Shown piece after piece: positions 11,056-20,000 of a DNA stretch of 64,000 nucleotides; the first letter of the stretch is position 1, and the number at the start of each line of letters is the position of its first letter. The position numbers and the translations under genes were made by a program. The notes beneath the pieces were generated by a model that saw only the letters and a program-made list of their open reading frames with translations, was not told the origin of the DNA and did not search any database. Origin of the DNA: Anisus vortex (Eukaryota; Mollusca; Gastropoda; Planorbidae); assembly GCA_949126835.1 (NCBI GenBank), contig OX421495.1, positions 20,923,079 through 20,987,078 on the forward strand. Reading direction: 5' to 3'.

Positions 11056-14000
11056 GATATCCCCCAGCGGTCAATTGATAGAACCTTGATTTGCCACTTG
11101 CCACTTGCCACCTTAGATTGCCTGTTTCCATTCCTGATACAAAGTGACTTTTATTTTTTGAATCTGGAACAGGTCGCCGAGTGTGTTAAATAATGGCGAA
11201 ATTAAAGGCGACCAGACATAGACATCCTTTGTATTATTAACTTTAAAACTAAGCAAAATAAAAAGTTTTTTTTTATCCCAACCGTTTTTTTTTAACGGAA
11301 AAAACTCCTTTAAGTTGAATTTTAGCAGTTTACCTAGAGCCCTGACTTAACAAAGTTATTTTTAGACAGTGTCTGCTTGAGGGGTGTGCAATAGCGGCTT
11401 GCTGGTCACAGTCAGGTCCGCCAAAACTTTCAATGTGAATGTGACTCTCATCAAAGCTTGTAACGGCTTTTGGGAAAAGGGGAAATTAGTTGTATCATTA
11501 TGTAAATAATTTCAGAAAAAATGGCACATCTTGATGTATTAAATTCCTTATATTGTCACAATGAGGAAACATTGTGCACTCCCTTGTTGTCCCATTTTAG
11601 AAGTATGAATTTAAAAGGGTTTTTTTTATCGAACATTCACTTTAACTTTATTCTTATATCGGTTCCACTAACTTATCTGATTTGTTAACATTAAAAGAAA
11701 AATCAAAAATTAGAAACCATTGTATTATATTTTGATGTACATCTTGACAGTCGTATGAACGTTCACTTGTGGAGAAACCGAAGTGGACTGTTAGGACGGT
11801 TGACCTTCTTACCTTTCTTCATTCCCTTCATTCTCATCTTCCTGGGTCGTCTAGGGTTGAACCAAGGAAGCATTCAGGACCGTCTTGGAGTTATCTATCA
11901 GGGCTCACAGGTCCCTGCCTACACGGGCATTGTCCATTGCATAGCTCTGTGTAAGTATAAAGTAAAAACCTACCTGGTTGCTCTGTGTAAGTATAAACCT
12001 ACCTGGTTGCCCTGTGTAAGTATACAACCTACCTGGTTGCTCTGTGTAAGTATAAAATCTACCTGGTTGCTCTGTGTAAGTATAAAACCTACCTGGTTGC
12101 CCTGTGTAAGTATAAACCTACCTGGTTGCTCTGTGTAAGTATACAACCTACCTGGTTGCTCTGTGTAAGTATAAAACCTATCTGGTTGCTCTGTGTAAGT
12201 ATTAAACCTACCTGGTGGCCCTGTGTATGTATAAAACCTACCTGGTTGCTCTGTGTAAGTATAAAACCTACCTGGTGGCCCTGTGTAAGTATAAAACCTA
12301 CCTGTTTGTATACAGTTATTAGAACCGCTTGTTTTATTTTCTGTCTTGAAAAAATTTGTGACGACAAAAGTAAAAAAAACAACATGGGAAATAATTTGGG
12401 TTTTTATTACATAGTGATTTAAAGATTGGTTTATTCATCATTCACGTCTCCAATACAATTATTGTACGTCTTATTAATATTTTGTATTGTTACTTTAAAT
12501 CATAATGTATTCATACATTTATATACATCATTATGAATAAATTACGTATTAATAATTTGGAACAATTTTGACCACAAGGAACTATTAGACGTTCTCTCTA
12601 TTTGATTATCTCACTATCTCTCTCTATGGTAGCCGAGCGGCAGCGCGTTCGACTGGCGAGCCGAAGGTCCCGGGTTCGAATCCTGGTTCAGGTTAGGATT
12701 TCTACCCGGGTCTGGAGGGTGTCCCTGAGTCTACCCAGCTCTGATGGGTACCTGACCTTAGTTGGGGTAAAGTAAAGGCGGCTTTGCATAGTGCTGGCCA
12801 CACAATCACATAGTATGCCGTGGCCACAGAAACTGGTGAACGCTGCTTCATCGGACCTATGGATCAATTCGGTCAGACAGGTACTTTACTTTTACTATCT
12901 CTCTCTCTCCTTCTTTCTCACTCTCCCCCCCCCCCCACACTTTCTTACTTACTCACTCACTTGCCCACAAAATCATTCATCTAAACATCTCACTCCCATT
13001 CACTCACTTTAACCAACACCCTCTCTCACTCACTCACTCACTCATTCGCTTCATCACTCACTATTTTGACAACTCTCTCAATCTTTAAAAAAAATCCTCA
13101 CACAGTCCATCAACTATAGTCTTACTGATTTAAGTTTTGATCAGTTTAGAAATTCCATTAATCTAGATCTATACGTTTTTCATACGGACACGGTAGCCCA
13201 GGTTTTCAAACAGTAATTTTTGTCTCTGTACTTAACGGCTACAATTTCTGTATTTCTCAATTCCAGACCCGTCCGTCAGGGACTTGTTTTATCGTGAGTA
13301 CCAAGATGGCCTCTACTCCCTTGCCACGTTCTTGGGTGTATACTACGTTCATTGTCTCCCTTTCAACATCATTTCAAGTGTTTTCTTCTCTTGTATACTC
13401 TACTGGTAAGTAGTTGACGTGAGAGTCATCAATTGAGTAAAAAAAAACAACAGTAAATTACAAAATCAATAACATAGTAGGCCTAATTTATACAGTAAAT
13501 TACAAAGTAAATTGAACAATAAACAACATATTAGTTCATACAGTAAATTACATAGTAAACTTAACAGAAAACTTAACAGTAAATAGCATATTAGTATATA
13601 TGGTAAATTACAGTAAATTGAATAGTAAACAGCATATACGTTTATACAGTAAAATTACATAGTAAAATTAACAGAAAACTTAACGAAAAAAAAACATTTT
13701 AGTTTATACAGTAAATTACAAAGTAAACTTAACAGTAAACAACATATTAGTTTATATAGTAAATTACAAAGTAAATTACAAAGTAAACGACAGACATGAA
13801 GTAAGTTATGTACATAGGTTGAGACAGATCACCGAATAAAGTAAATATACAAATATCATCTCTCTTTAAGATGAATTTTAAATAATGGGCATTATTCACA
13901 AGTATTTCCGGGTCACGTGATGTACTGATCAGGAAGTGTTTGTTTACATAATGATAAAGAAGAAATTATAAGAAGTTGTCTTAGTGTGATAGGATTCCGA

Positions 14001-17000
14001 CGTTAAATCTTCACTAAAGAAAAATAAACTATGTTTTCATCGATATCCGCTGATAGATACAAACGTCTTAAATGCATGGCATGCCAAAAGAAGACATAAT
14101 AACAGAGTATATTATGTTCCAAACACTTCTTAAACGAAGACGGAGATTTCCTTGTCAAGTTTAAACCTTTCACTGCTAGGCCTAAGCGACGGTAAGTGTA
14201 CTTGCCATTGGCCTAGATCTTCTTAGCTTAAGTCAATGATAAAATGATCTCATAAAATTTAAAAATCATTCTCTTATGCAGTTATGCATATTTCAATTTG
14301 TATGTGTGATTAGATAATACCCTACAACTGTGTTGTCAACTCATTAATTGCCAATTAACTTTATACTTTAATAACCCGTAGGCCTAGCTATCTAATAATG
14401 ATAATGAATAGGCTATTTTTATTATAAAATGCAATCCAATGCGATATTTGCTATCTGCTAGGATAATGAAAAGCCAATTAAACTATTTATATATTAGGCC
14501 TACAAGGCTATATAATATATGTAGGCCTATAATAGGCTAGGCTATATAAAATTATTGAAATTAGGCTTAGGCACGAGCTTCTGCTTAGTCTTTAGGCTGA
14601 ACGGCTAGGTAGGCTAAGGCCGGCAAAGGCAATCATTAGTCATTAGGTCTACTACATTTAAGCCTACACTATATACTAGGCCTATATAATATATAGATCG
14701 AGTTATAGGCTAACTATGGGCCTATCATATATATATATGTCATATGTAGGCCTATGTCCTATGTATAAATTCCATATTGATTAGGCTATACAATATGATA
14801 TGACCTGTGTTACTATGACTATAGTCTGTAGTATTATTAGGCTTATCCTAGACTAGAGCTGGGGCTAGTGCTCTGCCTTGGATGAACATTAGACACATCC
14901 CGGTGCTGCGTTCATGGACCTATAGTGCCTATAGGCCTAATTCATATTATAATAATTAACTCCCATATATGTTTAATAACCTATATCAATCGGATATAAA
15001 TATTCAGAGTTATATAGGCCTATGTACAGAATTAATCCATTTTGCATCTATTACTCTTGTTGTTAAAGTTAAAATGGTACGGTAACAAAAGAACAATGTG
15101 GCCACTTAATTAATAAGTAAATTAAGAACTGAGCAGTATTTTTGCAATTACTGTGTTCCCCCCCCCCCCTTTTTCCAGTACTATTTATCTTCTTCCACAT
15201 AGTGAAGTAGAAGGCTTCTTATTATTTTTAATTTATATTTTATGTAGTGGTCAGCTAAAAAGTGGATCATTTCATAGTCATTTTCATCACATAGGCCTAC
15301 CATTGACCGATAAGCATAATTAAATAGACATATTATGAATTTGGGCCATTTCTTTTTCTTTTAGTGTTAAATTTTGTTGATTGTGCATATGTTTATTGGA
15401 CATAAAATAATTAATTACACTAATAAAATGAAATAGCTAACTAAATTATATTTAGTTCCATTGCATTACTATAAGTATAAGACAAATTAACATACATATG
15501 TTAAAAGTTTGGGTATGATTATATGTTTTATAAATATTTTATTTTTTTTAAGTATTATCTTGAAAACTATGTATTGTAGTACAATTTGGAAAGGGAACAT
15601 TTATGTTGTAAATGTAATATGTTGGTTTATAATTTTTTTTTATCTATTTAGACTGAATGTGTCAATCACTGAAACAAATGTCTATGTGGATCATCAAATA
15701 CAAAATGATGTTAGCTGCCAGACATGAGAAAAAGTTCTTGCATCAGTTTATGACACTGCTTACAGAAAATTTAACCATGTGCTGTTAAAGAAGACTGTGT
15801 TTCAATTATATCCAGTAAAGGATGGTCAATAATATATTTTTCAAGGAAGAAAAAGTGCTGACATTATACTCAGATTTTTTATTGTATTAAATTCAAAAAC
15901 AAAAAAGAAAAATATTTTTAGTTTCTTTTTTAATTTTTTGAAAGTTGAAATATAATTATATATATAAATAATTTTAAATGAAACATAAATTACAACAAAA
16001 TATGTGATGTAAATAAAGATAGAATTTTATTTAGATGTAGACTGATATTATGTATAGAGGAGGATGGTCTTAGGGTTCAACATATACAATTCTTTTTCCT
16101 CTAGGATTATATTGCAGCTAAACTTCCAAAATTGTACTTGCAACAAGCTGTCTTCGTGCACCCTGCATCAACATTCTGCTTCAATAACCTGTTGGGAAAC
16201 AAAATGTAACACGTCATATACATTTTTCTTCTAAATTCAATAGGCCTAAAGTAAAGTGCCTGTCGGACCCAAATTGGTCCATAGGTCAGGTGAGGCAGCA
16301 TTCACCAGTTTCTGTGGCCACGGCATACTAGGGGATTGTTTGGACAGCACTATGCACAGCTGCCTTTAATTTACCCAACTAATGTCGGGTACCCATTAGA
16401 GCTGGGTAGACTTATGGACACCCCAACATGGGAAAAATTCTAGACTTAACCAGGATTCGAACCCAGGAACTTTGGTACACCAGCCGAACGTGCAGCTGCA
16501 TGGCCCCATGCCCCTATTCAATAATTATAATGTCAATTGAAAACAATACATCCATTAAATTTGCAGATAATAAAATTTTCTTATATTATCCTTATATATT
16601 AATACTATTATTGCTTAACTAATATATCTAATGCAGTAACAAATAGGTATAGCTGACACTTTGTAACAATTATAATACGATTTAACCTGATATAAATAAA
16701 TGTTGGATTTATATACTGGTAGGCCCTATTATGTCCTATATTTTTATAAATACAATATTAATATATGTATATAGGATTTACTTGTAGCATTTTTATCTGA
16801 ATTGAAACATATATCAAATGTTGAAGTTGAAGGGAGGAATATTCTTTTACATGAAAAAATATTAATTAAGTAAAAAATATATATTACATAGTCTAGGCCT
16901 ATATCTACAGAATAAAAAAAGTCATTTAGTTTTAGTTTTATTTCATATTAATATATAGGACTATATAGCCGTCACACCAAAATGTGTATTGGCTTCATCA

Positions 17001-20000
17001 TACAATATAGGCTAATCCTAAAATACTACAGCAACGCACTGTGGAGCGCGTAGAGCAAGGTGAGGCACGTAGCACATCTTGGTCATCCACTGCATCTGAG
17101 CCCATCGCCGGTCATCTAGACTTGTTCTTGACACTGGCAACTGGTGGGCCCGGGCGAGAGAGTGAGGTCGACGCCGTGCAACTCTTCTTCACTTTAAACA
17201 AACAAACATGCGCAAATCATTAGTCATCCATCGGACTACAAAAAAATGGTCATTGTCGAACACGACGGACGAACAACAACAACAATAGGCCTATAGTATG
17301 TAAGGCTACTGGCATCAAGCTTTACATTTGTATTTTTAATAGTTTTAATTTTATGTAGTTTAAAAAACTGTTCTAAGATAATAAGACTATTCAAAGCAGT
17401 GGTGCTGATATATCTATAGCCTAATGATGGCCTAATCTATAACTATAGCCTATATACCAGCTGCAGCATGCCAATGAATATTGACTAATTATTAATAGGT
17501 TTGATTAGGCCTATATCTTATCACATGCCTATAGACTATAGGTATAGGATAGGGCTATAGACTAGTATATGGGGGATATACTCTCCTATCAATGACAATT
17601 AAATTAAAGCTAGGTCTACAATATGTCACGAAATGTGACTACAAAAAAAAAAACTAATCTGAAAGTCTAGCCTAAATCATCATACCGGACATACCATAGC
17701 CGCCATAGGCAATAGGCCTACTAAATGACTCAAATATGATGATTAGGCTAAATAATTTCATCAAATAAAATAAGTCCTCATAGGTCGGCCTTAAATCAGT
17801 TTAATTTCATCAATGCCTAGGCTACAATTTACTTTACTTTACACTTTAATAAAGTATTTACGTTAACTAAACTAAACTGTCAACTTTTTCTTCTTGTACA
17901 ATTTTAATGGAACGTAGGCCTAATAAAAATGAGGAAGACAATTAAAAGTAAAAGTAATAGGATAGGCCTACCTACTTTTCCTGAATTGTCGAGTAGGCCT
18001 ATGCTGTTCACATGACAGACATTTTCTTCAATGTTGCTTCCACTATTCATACATATGGTAATTATACCATTACAAGTCGTACTCTGTAGGGTAGGCTAAC
18101 TCTGTAGACTGTAGGCCTATAGCATAGCATACTTAATACTTCGATGTCGATAGTGTCGACTGTCGCTTCGAAAGTCACTCACCCAATAGGCCTAAATCTC
18201 TCCATGATTAAACAATGCTTGGCTTTTAAAAACCATTTTCATGTGGATATGTTATAATCACACCCATGTGCAGTGTTTAAGACATCTGTGCCGTTATATA
18301 ATGTCTCTAAATTCAATGTTTTTAATAAGCATTGATACAGATAAAATAGAGGCGAAAGACGCCATTATTTGTTTGTAGTCTGTACATCACGTGACCAAAA
18401 TGCTATCGCTAAGGACTTGTGAATAATGCCCATTGTAATAATGATGAAACTACACATAAAAAACATGTTTACTATATTAAGTAGATCTGTGTAATAGATC
18501 ACTAAATGACCTTTAGTTTGAATAATAATAATAATTCCACATGAACAAAAATTCAATGAAATAAACCAGGTGTGTGCAACAGTATCTCGTCATTGGACCG
18601 TTTAAAAAATAAATTGATACAACTAGACCGTTCAAACATTCTGAACATTTATTTACATTTTTAATTACAATGAATACAAAAACTGACATTAAGACTTTGT
18701 GTGTTTGGGCTGGGGTGGGGAACTAAAAGTCTTGGTGGGTCGTGTTGTGTCATGCGAGCAGCCTGTTGCACATCTCTGTATTTATTCAATATCCAATAAA
18801 CGAATCTCGAAGGAAAAGTTGAAATGAATTGAGACGATGTGTTATAACTTTTTTTAGAAGATGTATTTGATTTAAGGATATTAATGTATGCCAAAAAACA
18901 GAATACATTTTTACATACTTTTATATATATATACAAACATGTATTAAAATGTGTGTTTTATTGTTCATCTCAACTCTCACCCGCCCCCAAATCCACAAAT
19001 AAATTCATTTGTTTAAACAAGAATGACATTTTCACCAGGGTTGCAGGTTTGAACCCAGACTTGGTCAGCTTCGGCTGTTTCGTTCTGGTCAACGTCATGT
19101 TGGCCCAGTTTGGTGAAATGATGACGGTCACCACCATGGGAGTGTTCAGGAACATGCAGGTGGCCAGCAACGCCACGGCTCTCATCTTCTCCGCTTCCGG
19201 TGTGGTTGCATCCGGGCTGTTAAGGTCAGTAAACAGAGTTATCCCTCTCCCAAGGGTGTAAAGCTACGTCATTGACTAGTGTCACTGTAGTTGTCCAGTA
19301 ACTCAATACGTTTGCGAGAATATAATTTTGTGTTCGATTCCTGGTTGCAGGTTTCTAGCCTTCAATTATTTTGAACTGGACACTGTCCGGTAAGGGCCTG
19401 TTTATGACCCGTGGTGCAGATACTCCTGAAGTAGTAGACATGTTTTCTTGTTCCTACCACAAGACTATATTTATCTTATTTTATATATTACAGAAGCTCC
19501 TAACTCCTACTATAAAGAAGATTATTGCGTCCTACGCTTACAAGTGGTCGAGTATAGTTTTGCACCTTTTTAAAAAATGGTTTACATGATGTTAAGTTAC
19601 TGGTTTTCCTGTTTTTTTCAGGCAACCAATTCCATGCCCGAATGCCACTCGAGAAGAAATAGTACTTATACGCAATTGTTCTCAAATAAGGGATAGGGAA
19701 AGTGTTTTAGTCTTTACGTTTATCTGAGATTTAAGAGTGGATAATACTGGACCACCATTTGCCCAATCCTTTAAGAAAATGTCCCCCCCCCATCCTCCCC
19801 CAAGCTTGAGGAAATACAGAGTGTCTCATATTGTAGGGGCCCTGTGAGAGTAATATCGGTTCGAATTCTCGTTTGTAGGAACTGTGGTTCAGAGGTCACA
19901 CGATTAAAGTTTTGATACACGAGGCAATATGAAAACGATGAAATATGTAATGTGATGTATAATGTGTAAACATTTTAAAGATTTAATATACAGGTATGAT

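Larger units (their letters stand above)
13884..18434. mobile_element. 4.5-kb element bounded by inverted repeats, unclassified
   Basis: The left end AATGGGCATTATTCACAAGT, then GGTCACGTGATGTAC about 9 bases later, is matched in inverse at the right end (GTACATCACGTGACC and ACTTGTGAATAATGCCCATT). Spacing between the two blocks is similar on both sides. The whole interval is inside one ABCG5 intron. I could not identify a target duplication or a transposase. The interior is dense in TAGGCCTA motifs and holds a nested SINE. Confidence 0.6.

Noticed and set aside
12628..12700. Possible tRNA gene
   Set aside because: A and B boxes are present, but a fixed SINE body follows and the same head-body unit recurs at several sites.
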